Part shown: positions 10,479 through 18,036 of the stretch, one piece after another | Position numbering within the stretch: position 1 is the stretch's first letter | How the letters are laid out: each line of letters begins with the position of its first letter | From: Pseudomonadota bacterium | GTDB lineage: Bacteria; Pseudomonadota; Gammaproteobacteria; Burkholderiales; Rhodocyclaceae | Assembly (NCBI GenBank): GCA_018262235.1 | Contig: JAGTRY010000028.1 | Location: 1-35,290, forward strand | Direction of reading: 5' to 3' | Length of the DNA: 35,290 nucleotides | The notes under the pieces: model-generated | Told to the model about the DNA's origin: nothing | The model's database searches: none | What the model saw: only the letters and a program-made list of their open reading frames with translations | Position numbers and translations under genes: made by a program

Positions 10479-10497
10479 ATGCCGGGGGTGCCGGCAT
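10479..10497 (+). promoter_or_regulatory. Hairpin in the pldA 5' leader
   Basis: A perfect 7-bp stem (ATGCCGG / CCGGCAT) closes a 5-base loop GGGTG. It ends six bases before the pldA Shine–Dalgarno AAGGAG (10504–10509). Such a hairpin could modulate ribosome access or mRNA stability, but no alternative pairing with the Shine–Dalgarno is obvious and no function is proven. Confidence 0.35.
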
Positions 10498-10514
10498 GGT
10501 GAAAAGGAGTCTGA

Positions 10515-11489
10515 ATGAAAAAATGGAACTGGGCGTGCGGGATTGCCCTGGGTTTTCTGGGCCTGAGTACGGCCGCCCAAGCGGATGTAACGATGGAGCG
10601 TTGTTTACTTGATCAACTGGCCAATGCCAGCGATGCGACTACCGTGGCGGAGTTGAAGGCCGCCTGTGAATTGCCTCCCGCGCAGGCCGTCATTTCACGT
10701 CGTCTGCAGGAGGAAGAAAAAAACTATTCAAAGCCCTATGCGATTACGGCGCATCGCTTGAATTACGTATTGCCGATGACTTATGACCAGCGTCGGCCAA
10801 GTAATGAGCCCTTCAGCCAGGACCTGACGAATCCGGACAATCGTGCGCAGAAGATCGAGACCAAGTTCCAGTTCAGTTTCAAGCTCCCTCTGGTGCAGGA
10901 TGTGCTGGATAGCGGGGGGGATTTGATGGCCGGTTATACCCAACGCTCGTTCTGGCAGATGTACAACAGCAAAGCCTCCAAACCCTTCCGCGAGACCAAT
11001 TACGAACCGGAAATCTGGTACCAGTACCCGGTCAACAAATCATTCCTGGGCTGGAATTTCGTGGGCGCCAGTCTGGGCTGGGATCATCAATCCAATGGAC
11101 GGGCGCAGGCTTACTCGCGCAGCTGGAACCGGGTCATGGGCGGGATGGTCTTCGAGCGTGATGAATATGCCCTGATGCTACGGCCATGGTGGCGCATCAA
11201 GGAAGATCCCAGCAACGACGACAACCCCGACATCAGCCACTACATGGGCAATTTTGATCTCACCATCGGGCGCAAGTTCGGACGCCACAGTTTTGACCTG
11301 TTGTTGCGCAACAACCTCGAAGGACACCACAACCGCGGCGCCGTGCAGGTGGGCTGGAGCTTCCCGCTGCCGAATTCCCCGCGCATGCGTGGCTACGTAC
11401 AGTGGTTCAACGGCTACGGCGAGAGCCTGATGGATTACAACGTCCGGCAGAATACCTTGGGGCTGGGGATACTACTGGCGGATTGGTGA
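10515..11489 (+). CDS. pldA: Outer-membrane phospholipase A (OMPLA)
   Basis: OMPLA is a 12-strand outer-membrane barrel that hydrolyses phospholipids misplaced in the outer leaflet when it dimerises with Ca2+. The 324-residue precursor has a clear signal peptide ending at AQA (cleavage after residue 23). The catalytic triad is visible in SLGWDHQSNGR…SWNR: His191, nucleophile Ser193 and Asn205. The C terminus ends in aromatic Trp (LLADW), as expected for BAM-inserted barrels. The N-terminal 75 residues before the barrel (CLLDQLANASDATTVAELKAAC region) are an extension common in proteobacterial PldA. The start is supported by AAGGAG five bases upstream. It is divergent from the A2M gene across 204 bp. 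Confidence 0.95.
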   Translation: MKKWNWACGIALGFLGLSTAAQADVTMERCLLDQLANASDATTVAELKAACELPPAQAVISRRLQEEEKNYSKPYAITAHRLNYVLPMTYDQRRPSNEPFSQDLTNPDNRAQKIETKFQFSFKLPLVQDVLDSGGDLMAGYTQRSFWQMYNSKASKPFRETNYEPEIWYQYPVNKSFLGWNFVGASLGWDHQSNGRAQAYSRSWNRVMGGMVFERDEYALMLRPWWRIKEDPSNDDNPDISHYMGNFDLTIGRKFGRHSFDLLLRNNLEGHHNRGAVQVGWSFPLPNSPRMRGYVQWFNGYGESLMDYNVRQNTLGLGILLADW

Positions 11490-11532
11490 ATGCAGGTCGT
11501 GAATGGATCCCCGTGCTGGACGGCAGGAGGAC

Positions 11533-12240
11533 TCAGTGCGTTTTACCTTGCGCGGTATCCAGCTGAACCCGCAGAAAGTCCAGTGCGTCCTTGAGCATGG
11601 CCGGGCTGATGGTGTGGCTGGCCGCATATTCCTTGAAGCCTTGCTTGACGCTCAGCTCGGCAAAAAGCGCGCAGGCCGCAACGGATTCTGCATGGGGCAC
11701 CCTCTCGTCCAGCGTGCCATGCTGGATCAGCAGGGTCAGGTGATCCATCGCCTCGGCTGGCGCGGCAAACGGCGCACTGGCGGCGAGCAGGCGCCCGGCA
11801 ATGCTCACCACCGAGCGCAGGTGACGCGGGGCAGTGAGCGCCAGTGCAAGTGCCATCGCCCCACCCTGGCCGAAGCCGAGCAGGTGCACCTGATGCGGAT
11901 CGGCACCCAGCCCCATTACAGCGTCATTGATGGCCTGGATCAGCCACGTGCGGCTGGCTTCAATCTCGGCCTCGTCGAATACCAAGCCTTGCGCTGTTTC
12001 GGCGCGCTCGTACCAGCGGTAATACCCGGGCGCCATCTCATGTGGCGCCCGCAGGCTGATGACCATGAAACGCGGATCAAAATGCTTCGCCAGCGTGAAC
12101 AGGTCATCCTCGTTAGCCCCCTTGCCGTGTAGCAATACCAGCAGAGGTGGGCGATGAGTCGGCGGAGTGAGAGGACGGCGCAGGAGGTAGTCGAAGTGCA
12201 AGGCGGTCAAGTCCGGATCAGTGTAAGCCCGGCTGGCCAA
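11533..12240 (-). CDS. Phospholipase/carboxylesterase-family alpha/beta hydrolase homologue lacking the nucleophile Ser
   Basis: The 235-residue protein fits the Abhydrolase_2 (phospholipase/carboxylesterase, YpfH-like) family: oxyanion-side LLVLLHGKGANEDDLF, the SLRAPHEMAPGYYRWYE segment, Asp178 in HGTLDERVP and His209 in EYAASHTIS. The nucleophile elbow, normally GFSQGG, reads GFGQGG: Gly124, codon GGC (11869–11871, minus strand), one transition away from AGC Ser. Unless another residue substitutes, it should not work as a serine esterase. It could be a binding or regulatory pseudoenzyme, a recent inactivation, or a sequence error. The start is uncertain: the frame begins best at TTG 12240, inside the last 23 bp of the upstream glycosyltransferase gene, with no good Shine–Dalgarno, which suggests translational coupling. 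No signal peptide, so cytoplasmic. Confidence 0.8.
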   Translation of the reverse strand: MASRAYTDPDLTALHFDYLLRRPLTPPTHRPPLLVLLHGKGANEDDLFTLAKHFDPRFMVISLRAPHEMAPGYYRWYERAETAQGLVFDEAEIEASRTWLIQAINDAVMGLGADPHQVHLLGFGQGGAMALALALTAPRHLRSVVSIAGRLLAASAPFAAPAEAMDHLTLLIQHGTLDERVPHAESVAACALFAELSVKQGFKEYAASHTISPAMLKDALDFLRVQLDTAQGKTH

Positions 12241-13747
12241 TGATGACGAATTGGCTTTGTGGCGGGAGATGCCAGCGTTCTCTGTTGTGGCTGTCTTGTG
12301 GGTCGAAGCGGATCAACAGATCATCTGGACCTGGGATGATGTCTTGGCTCATGAGAACGGGGACGCGTGGCGTGGTCTGCATCAGCGAAGTGTAGAACAG
12401 CATCTGGATATACGGTTGGTTGCTGTTCTGGCTGATCAATACTCGGCCACGGCTGTTGGCCAAAGCGGTTTCCAGTGCTTCCTTGAAGCCGAACCCTTCA
12501 AAGGCATGTGCCGATTCTTGAAGCGTGAAGCGGGAAAAATAATCTTTTGTAAAAGCGACGGCGTTGCAGGCTGTGAGAGCCAGCGCGAGCACTGCCAGTT
12601 TGCGATGCTTGCTTTGTGTCATGTGATAAACGGCCCAGACTGAGAGCAGGACGGCGTAGATCGCGAGCGACATCGAGCGCAATGAATGGTGTTCATCACG
12701 TGTCAGAGCTGCCGCCAGTGGTGCTAGCAGACAGCCTGCTGCCAGCAGTCGAGTGAAGCTGTCTTTCCAGAGTTTGCCAGTGCTAATTAGCCAGGCTATG
12801 GCAGCGGTAAGCAGCAGGAAAGTGCTTGTCAGCAATTGCCCGCCGTAACCGCTGTGATGGCGCAGGTTCGGGTCTCCCCTGCCTGCCAGAAAGTCCAGAC
12901 TGAAATAGCCTAAGTAGTTTTGCCCGAATTTCATCAGCTGATCGCTGAGGCTCATGGATGCGTCGCTCAAATAGCTCAATCCGTTGAAGCGCTCCAGAAG
13001 GTTGTCTCCATGCTGAATGAGGTAAATCGCAAAGGGCAACACGCTGACACAGGCCATCAATATGAATGCGGCGTGTCGGCGCCAATAGCGGCGTTGTGGA
13101 TAGTTGAGCAGTACGATCAGTGCGTGCAGGGGGGCAAGCAAGCGAAAAGTCGAATAGGCATAGACCGTCAGACCGATACTGAGGCCGGCGATGGCAGCCC
13201 AAACGATGGTGTCTCTGCTGCCAGAATCCTGCTCGTAGCTCTGATGTAGAGCAAGCAGGTGCAGGGCCAGCAGCGGAAAGAGCACGATCAGTTCGAACGA
13301 AATGCGTGACAAGCTGAATAACCAAGGGGTGAAACACAGGCACAGGATCAGATAGAAGCGACTCGCTGTGTCGGCGAAAAGCCGTCGCCCCAGATCAAAC
13401 AACAAGGCAGATCCAGTCAGCCAGCACAGGGCGCTGGTGGCACGGGTCACCCATTCGCTGTATCCGGCGAGACGGTACATACCCGCAACGAGATAAATGT
13501 AGAGCGGGTTCTTGTACTCACCAAAGGCGCGGAAGAACAGTGGCCAGTGTTCACCGTGCTCGTCCATGCCACTGCGTGCAATCATCCAAGCGTTGTAGGC
13601 GATTGAAGATTCATCGACATAAAACCCGCGCGGAGCGGCGCTGAGATCATAAAAATGCAGTACGACGCCGATGAACGCGATGGCGCACATGCATGCCAGA
13701 GCAAGCCGGTGGATACGGTTACTACGCCAGATTTTGTCAGCGGTCAT
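12218..13747 (-). CDS. GT39/ArnT-like GT-C glycosyltransferase, integral membrane
   Basis: The 509-residue protein has a signal-anchor helix (about residues 12–31), then a periplasmic loop with Asp45–Glu46 in FYVDESSIAYNAW, then many membrane helices and a soluble C-terminal domain from about residue 400. An acidic pair in the first outer loop followed by a polytopic core is the hallmark of the GT-C fold (GT39/ArnT/PMT type), which takes sugars from polyprenyl-phosphate on the periplasmic side. EYKNPLYIYLVAGMYRLAG is the second conserved loop region of this fold. Donor and acceptor are unknown. Start ATG at 13747; the divergent ALG10-like gene lies about 155 bp away. The 3' end overlaps the hydrolase-like gene by 23 bp. 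Confidence 0.8.
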   Translation of the reverse strand: MTADKIWRSNRIHRLALACMCAIAFIGVVLHFYDLSAAPRGFYVDESSIAYNAWMIARSGMDEHGEHWPLFFRAFGEYKNPLYIYLVAGMYRLAGYSEWVTRATSALCWLTGSALLFDLGRRLFADTASRFYLILCLCFTPWLFSLSRISFELIVLFPLLALHLLALHQSYEQDSGSRDTIVWAAIAGLSIGLTVYAYSTFRLLAPLHALIVLLNYPQRRYWRRHAAFILMACVSVLPFAIYLIQHGDNLLERFNGLSYLSDASMSLSDQLMKFGQNYLGYFSLDFLAGRGDPNLRHHSGYGGQLLTSTFLLLTAAIAWLISTGKLWKDSFTRLLAAGCLLAPLAAALTRDEHHSLRSMSLAIYAVLLSVWAVYHMTQSKHRKLAVLALALTACNAVAFTKDYFSRFTLQESAHAFEGFGFKEALETALANSRGRVLISQNSNQPYIQMLFYTSLMQTTPRVPVLMSQDIIPGPDDLLIRFDPQDSHNRERWHLPPQSQFVIIGQPGLH

Positions 13748-13902
13748 GTGTGGGGAATTTGTACGGGCCGTTCAATTCGCCTCATGGTATCTGTTCCAAA
13801 GTTTGCTTGCTTGATGCCATGCAAGCCTGTTTGATTGCTTGCGCTGCTATGCTTGCGCCGAATGATGTTGGTATGGTTGGATTTTGGAGTACGGGGGCGT
13901 GG

Positions 13903-15201
13903 ATGAGTGAGAGTGAAGACTGGAGTGATCCGCTAGGCAAGCCTGCAGGGAGAGGCTATCTGCCATCGCAGACCAAGGCTGGCTGTGGGCTGCAAGGGTG
14001 GACCCCTTGGGTGACGGGGCTATTCATCTTGTTGGGGGCGGCCTTCGGTTACGCTTTGATTGCGACGCAAAAACATTTGATCTCCGATGAGGGATTTCAT
14101 GCCTTTCAGGTGTGGGCGATTTATACGGGGGATTTCTCCATTCTCCCGAATATCACGATGATCCCCAGCTACCATGCTGTTCTGGCTGCGGTGGCGCGCG
14201 TGACAGGGGTGTATTCCGACTTGCTTAGTCGTTTCGTGACGCTGGCGGGTAGCCTGTCCCTACCTTATGTCGCCTATTGCATGGTGCGGAGACAGGCCTT
14301 GCTGAATGGCGGTTTACGGGTTGTGCAACTGTTCTATTTCCCTTTGTTGTTCCCGCTTTGTTTCTTGATTTTCACTGATGCCTGGACGGCGGCAGCGTCG
14401 CTGGCTACTTGCCTGCTGGTGCTGCGTGGACGTGGCAGGCTTGCTGGCGTGGCAGGCTTGCTGGCGATCCTGCTCCGCCAGGATGCTGCTGTCTGGGTCG
14501 GTCTGGCTTGGGTGCTGCTGTCTCTCGAAGGTCTTGAACTTGGTCAGGGCTTTGATTGGCGCAGAGCCTTGCGAAATGGGGTGGTTCGTGGCTGGCCTTT
14601 GCTGGCTGTCTTGCTGTTGTTCTGTGTCTTTGTCCTTTGGAACAAGGGTGTTGCGGTCGGTGATCGCAAGCTTCAGAGCGGCTTCAATCTGACTAACGCG
14701 TACATGCTCTTGTTCTGTGGCTGGCTTTTTTTTCTACCACAGAACATTGTGGCTGTGCCCTGTATCCTTCAGCAGTTACTCAAACCTAGGGTCGTGCTTG
14801 GCTTGCTGCTCGGCTTCCTGTTTTACATGGGGACCTATTCCAATACCCACCAGTACAACGGCGAGGGAATGCGTTTCTGGCTGCACAACGAGATGCTTTA
14901 CTGGCCGACGAAGTATTTGGTGGTACGGGTGTTGGTTTTCATCCCGATCGCCTGGATGGTGTTGACCTTCAGTCTGACGCGTCTGGCTGAGTCGCGGTTT
15001 TACTGGTTTTATCCAGTGGCGCTGGTTTCCGCGATCGCTCATCCTCTGATTGAGCCACGCTACTATCTGACGAGCTTTTTTCTGTTCCAGCTCTGGCGGC
15101 CGGAGATGGATAGTCGCTGGGAACACGCCCAGTTGTTGTTCTACTTGCTGCTGGCGGTGATTCTGATATTTGGTACGGCTACCGAGCTATTTTTCATCTG
15201 A
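13903..15201 (+). CDS. DIE2/ALG10-like integral-membrane glucosyltransferase homologue
   Basis: This 432-residue polytopic protein aligns by eye with eukaryotic ALG10 (Dol-P-Glc-dependent alpha-1,2-glucosyltransferase of the ER). Shared landmarks in the same order are DEGFHAFQVWAIYTGDFS (Asp62–Glu63; ALG10 has DE.FH..Q…Y..G.FS), NITMIPSYH, the Thr–Asp after the helix at 150 (FTDAW), LLRQDAAVWV (Arg192–Gln193; ALG10 FRQTN..W), NKGVAVGDRK (Gly253–Arg255; ALG10 GDR), and IEPRYYLTSF (ALG10 EFRY). About nine to ten hydrophobic helices are apparent. I infer a periplasm-facing transferase using a polyprenyl-phosphate sugar. The start is uncertain: ATG 13903 with GGGGG 5 bases upstream is preferred because longer readings (from 13693) overlap the divergent gene and add a Cys-rich, unstructured leader; ATG 13849 is an alternative. 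GC and codon bias are lower than in the flanking core genes. Confidence 0.75.
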   Translation: MSESEDWSDPLGKPAGRGYLPSQTKAGCGLQGWTPWVTGLFILLGAAFGYALIATQKHLISDEGFHAFQVWAIYTGDFSILPNITMIPSYHAVLAAVARVTGVYSDLLSRFVTLAGSLSLPYVAYCMVRRQALLNGGLRVVQLFYFPLLFPLCFLIFTDAWTAAASLATCLLVLRGRGRLAGVAGLLAILLRQDAAVWVGLAWVLLSLEGLELGQGFDWRRALRNGVVRGWPLLAVLLLFCVFVLWNKGVAVGDRKLQSGFNLTNAYMLLFCGWLFFLPQNIVAVPCILQQLLKPRVVLGLLLGFLFYMGTYSNTHQYNGEGMRFWLHNEMLYWPTKYLVVRVLVFIPIAWMVLTFSLTRLAESRFYWFYPVALVSAIAHPLIEPRYYLTSFFLFQLWRPEMDSRWEHAQLLFYLLLAVILIFGTATELFFI

Positions 15202-15267
15202 AAACAGCCGTGCCCGGAAGCCGCTACTAGCCTTGCTCTTGGGTGTGTCTGCCTAGAGGTGAACTTT

Positions 15268-16665
15268 TCAAGGGGGCCGACGGTTTGTTCTTTGACGTAC
15301 CCATATCAGGCCTTCAATGATCGTCCAGACAACAGCGATGCTCAGACACACACTAAGCAAAGGGAAGTTGGCTCGATCAAGTTCACGCATACTGGAAGCT
15401 TGTTGCCAGAAAGCGAAATTCTCCAGATCGCAATTCATGGTTCTAGTCATGGAGCCCACCATGTTCACCAGCCAGCCATAGCCCATTAAGGCCCCCGCTA
15501 TCAGACTCCATGTCTGACCGGGCCTGCAATCATGCAAGTGGTCGAGCAAGGCTGCAACGCCCACGGCGCACCAAGGCAGCAATGGAAGGAGATAGCGGGG
15601 GCCGAAACCGCAGGATCCCATGGTTTCAATATTGATCAGGTAGCTCAGCAGCGTTGCGGCCATTCCCAAGATCAGGAAACGTTGTTTTTTCAAGCTGACG
15701 CCGAGAAAAAACCAGCCAAATGAGCCTGTAGCAAGTGCCGGGGTGAACTTCCAGACTGATATGCCGCCAATGCCTAGATAGGCGTTGAGGTGGTGCAATG
15801 CTTGCTGAATTGACGGAGAGAAAAAGGTGTCTGCGTAATTTCCTGCTACGTTTGCTTGCGTCAGTGCGCTACCAAAGTAGAGCTGGTTGTATATGCTTAG
15901 CGGCAGTAGGCCGACCGAGAGCCCCGCGATGAAAGGGAGTAATTCCCGTCTCCAAGTTAGATTCAGGAACATATATATCAGGGCGACCAGAACCATTAGT
16001 GCAGGCAGCATCGACGTGAAAGGCACTAGACCCAGCAATATGCCTGCAGTAAAAAGCCTGAGAGTGACGTGGGGCTGGTGTTGCAGACGTGCCACTTCAA
16101 ATACATAAACAGATGTCAGCAGTAACACGGCGGCCATGATGTCGTGATGAGCAATGCCGGCATAAACCCACCAGTGACTGGATGCGCCGATGGTCAACAC
16201 CGCGATCAGACTGCTTCGAGTTGAAAACATCCACAAGGACAGCAACTTGTACAGCATGCCAAGTCCCGCTGCTGCTAGAAAACTCGCGGATAGCCAAGTA
16301 ACCCATGCAGCAGCCTGATCGTAGTTCTTTTCGTAGCTGATGCCGAAGGGTTTGATCGTTTGATAGGCAATACCACTCCAGAGGAATTGTCCAGGTTGTT
16401 TTGCAGCGAAGGTGTGCCCTTTATAAGAAAAAGTATCGCCCCCTGGCTGGAGTTGCGGAAGTTGACTATGCCCCAGCGTCAGGGTGTGGTGTGTGACCAG
16501 AGCATCTGGTCCCATTTGTTGAAGGGTGTAGGCGCGGAGGTTATCAATGTTGATCGTGCAACCGTACAACAGCCAGAAGAACAGGAAAACCCTCAGGGCA
16601 AACCTAGGTTGGGTTGATTGGGGTTGAATAGATCCGAGGGGGGGTACTGAGGAGAGGATATTCAT
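15268..16665 (-). CDS. Polytopic GT-C-like membrane protein
   Basis: The 465-residue protein has a helix at about 23–40, a periplasmic loop with the motif YKGHTFAAKQPGQFLW (residues 81–96), then eight or more further helices. The GH-(Y/F)-x-x-K-x-PG pattern occurs in bacterial GT-C glycosyltransferase-like membrane proteins, and GPRYLLPLLPW in the second half is also typical of them. Function is inferred: final transfer of a lipid-linked sugar to a surface glycan. It is the last gene of a minus-strand cassette, 40 bp after gtrA. A C7 run lies at codons 8–10 (16638–16644), a place where slippage would shift the frame. The DNA is visibly AT-richer than the core genes, which hints at transfer. 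It converges with the ALG10-like gene across 66 bp. Confidence 0.65.
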   Translation of the reverse strand: MNILSSVPPLGSIQPQSTQPRFALRVFLFFWLLYGCTINIDNLRAYTLQQMGPDALVTHHTLTLGHSQLPQLQPGGDTFSYKGHTFAAKQPGQFLWSGIAYQTIKPFGISYEKNYDQAAAWVTWLSASFLAAAGLGMLYKLLSLWMFSTRSSLIAVLTIGASSHWWVYAGIAHHDIMAAVLLLTSVYVFEVARLQHQPHVTLRLFTAGILLGLVPFTSMLPALMVLVALIYMFLNLTWRRELLPFIAGLSVGLLPLSIYNQLYFGSALTQANVAGNYADTFFSPSIQQALHHLNAYLGIGGISVWKFTPALATGSFGWFFLGVSLKKQRFLILGMAATLLSYLINIETMGSCGFGPRYLLPLLPWCAVGVAALLDHLHDCRPGQTWSLIAGALMGYGWLVNMVGSMTRTMNCDLENFAFWQQASSMRELDRANFPLLSVCLSIAVVWTIIEGLIWVRQRTNRRPP

Positions 16666-16705
16666 GTGCTAATCCCGTGTTCTGTGTTGATTTTGGCCGT
16701 AAGGC

Positions 16706-17086
16706 TTAATGCCGGAACACAAACAGGCGGTTCAGGACATAACCACTGACGGCAACCAGCACGACAGACCCGGCTACGCCGATCAGGTAGTGCAGATGCA
16801 GGAACATGGCCAAGCGCACGCTGGCCCATGAAATCGCCAGACCTGTCAGGGAAACCGCCAGAAAGCGCAGGTAGCGGGTACGGTCTCCCTGCATGCTGGC
16901 GAAGGTCCAGCGGCTGTTCACCGCATAGGAGAACAGATTGGCACAGACGAAGGCCAGCACGTTGGCCCAGTCGGGAGGCCAATGCAACAGCTCGGCAAGC
17001 GCGAGCACGATCAGCATATGTACGCCGGTGTTGGCCACCCCGACCAGGCAGAAGCGCAGGAAGCGCGGGAACTCGTGCCGGATCAT
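16706..17086 (-). CDS. gtrA: GtrA-family flippase-like protein
   Basis: The 126-residue protein has four hydrophobic helices (roughly residues 9–30, 38–58, 70–90 and 98–119) and the family signatures FCLVGVANTGVHM near the N terminus and SYAVNSRWTF and YVLNRLFVF later. GtrA proteins are thought to flip undecaprenyl-phosphate-linked sugar made by GtrB to the periplasmic face. Its ATG overlaps the TGA of the upstream gtrB-like gene by four bases (17083–17086), so both are translated from one mRNA. A GT-C gene follows 40 bp downstream. The type of sugar is not evident. Confidence 0.9.
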   Translation of the reverse strand: MIRHEFPRFLRFCLVGVANTGVHMLIVLALAELLHWPPDWANVLAFVCANLFSYAVNSRWTFASMQGDRTRYLRFLAVSLTGLAISWASVRLAMFLHLHYLIGVAGSVVLVAVSGYVLNRLFVFRH

Positions 17087-18036
17087 TCAGCGCTCTTGCC
17101 GCCTCGTTGCTGTACCGAGCGGATCACGAAGGGCGGGCGACGTTTGCTTTCCAGATATACGCGGCCAAGGTATTCGCCGATCACGCCGAGTCCGATCAGT
17201 TGCAGGCCGGACATGAACAGCATTACGGTCAACAGGGAAGCATAGCCGGGCACGTCGATGCCGAAGAACAGAGTACGCAGGATGATGAAGCTGCCATAGC
17301 CGAACGAGGCCAGGGCGACGAGGAAACCCAGATAGGTCCAGATCTTTAGCGGGGCAATGGAAAACGAGGTGATGCCTTCCACCGCAAGGTTCCAGAGCTT
17401 CCAGCCAGAGAATTTTGTTTCGCCGAACTCGCGTTCCGGTCGCACGTAATCGATGCTGGTCGTACGGAAACCCGCCCAGGCGAAAAGGCCTTTCATGAAG
17501 CGGCGGCTCTCGGGCAGGCTGGAGACGACTTCGACGACGCACCGATCCATCAGGCGGAAATCACCGACATTGTCGGGTATCTTCACTTCCGACAATTTGT
17601 TCATGACGCGATAGAAGCTGGCGGCGGACTGACGCTTGAGGAAGCCGTCGCTACTGCGGTCAGAGCGGCGGGCGAGGACGACTTCGAAGCCCTCTTCCCA
17701 TTTCTCCAGCATCGCCGCAATCATCTCGGGTGGATCCTGCAGGTCTGCATCCAGCGGGATGATGGCATCGCCTGTTGCCTGGGAAAGACCGGCGGAAAGC
17801 GCGGATTCCTTGCCGAAGTTGCGGGACAGATCGACCACGATCAATTCAAAGTTGGCGGGGGAGGCTGCCTGCAATTTGGCCAGCGTGCCATCACGACTAC
17901 CGTCATTGATGGCGACCAATTCCCAATCGTAGCGTTGCGGATCGACAACACGGCCGATGGCAGCCAGGGTGTTGTCGACGTTGAGTTCTTCGTTGTAGAA
18001 AGGGATGACCAGTGAAATGCGACGACGGCTGTTCAT
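17083..18036 (-). CDS. gtrB: GtrB-type polyprenyl-phosphate glycosyltransferase (GT2)
   Basis: The 317-residue protein has an N-terminal GT-A domain and two C-terminal membrane helices (about 235–260 and 270–290), the layout of GtrB/DPM1-like enzymes that load a sugar from a nucleotide donor onto undecaprenyl phosphate at the inner membrane. Visible motifs are SLVIPFYNEELNV, INDGSRDG, the metal-binding DAD at Asp96–Asp98 in PLDADLQDPPE, and the acceptor-loop region RFMKGLFAWAGF. It overlaps both neighbours by four bases (ATGA at 18033–18036 and 17083–17086), forming a coupled unit with a GT-C gene upstream and gtrA downstream. Glucose is the commonest sugar in the family, but others are possible. 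Confidence 0.92.
   Translation of the reverse strand: MNSRRRISLVIPFYNEELNVDNTLAAIGRVVDPQRYDWELVAINDGSRDGTLAKLQAASPANFELIVVDLSRNFGKESALSAGLSQATGDAIIPLDADLQDPPEMIAAMLEKWEEGFEVVLARRSDRSSDGFLKRQSAASFYRVMNKLSEVKIPDNVGDFRLMDRCVVEVVSSLPESRRFMKGLFAWAGFRTTSIDYVRPEREFGETKFSGWKLWNLAVEGITSFSIAPLKIWTYLGFLVALASFGYGSFIILRTLFFGIDVPGYASLLTVMLFMSGLQLIGLGVIGEYLGRVYLESKRRPPFVIRSVQQRGGKSAE

Noticed and set aside
10914-10920. G7 run in pldA as a phase-variation switch, like the tract known in Helicobacter pldA
   Set aside because: Runs of seven G occur elsewhere in the window, including inside essential murA, so it is likely chance.
13693-13902. A longer N terminus for the ALG10-like protein
   Set aside because: It overlaps the start of the divergent gene, adds a Cys-rich segment with no family counterpart, and has no better ribosome binding site.
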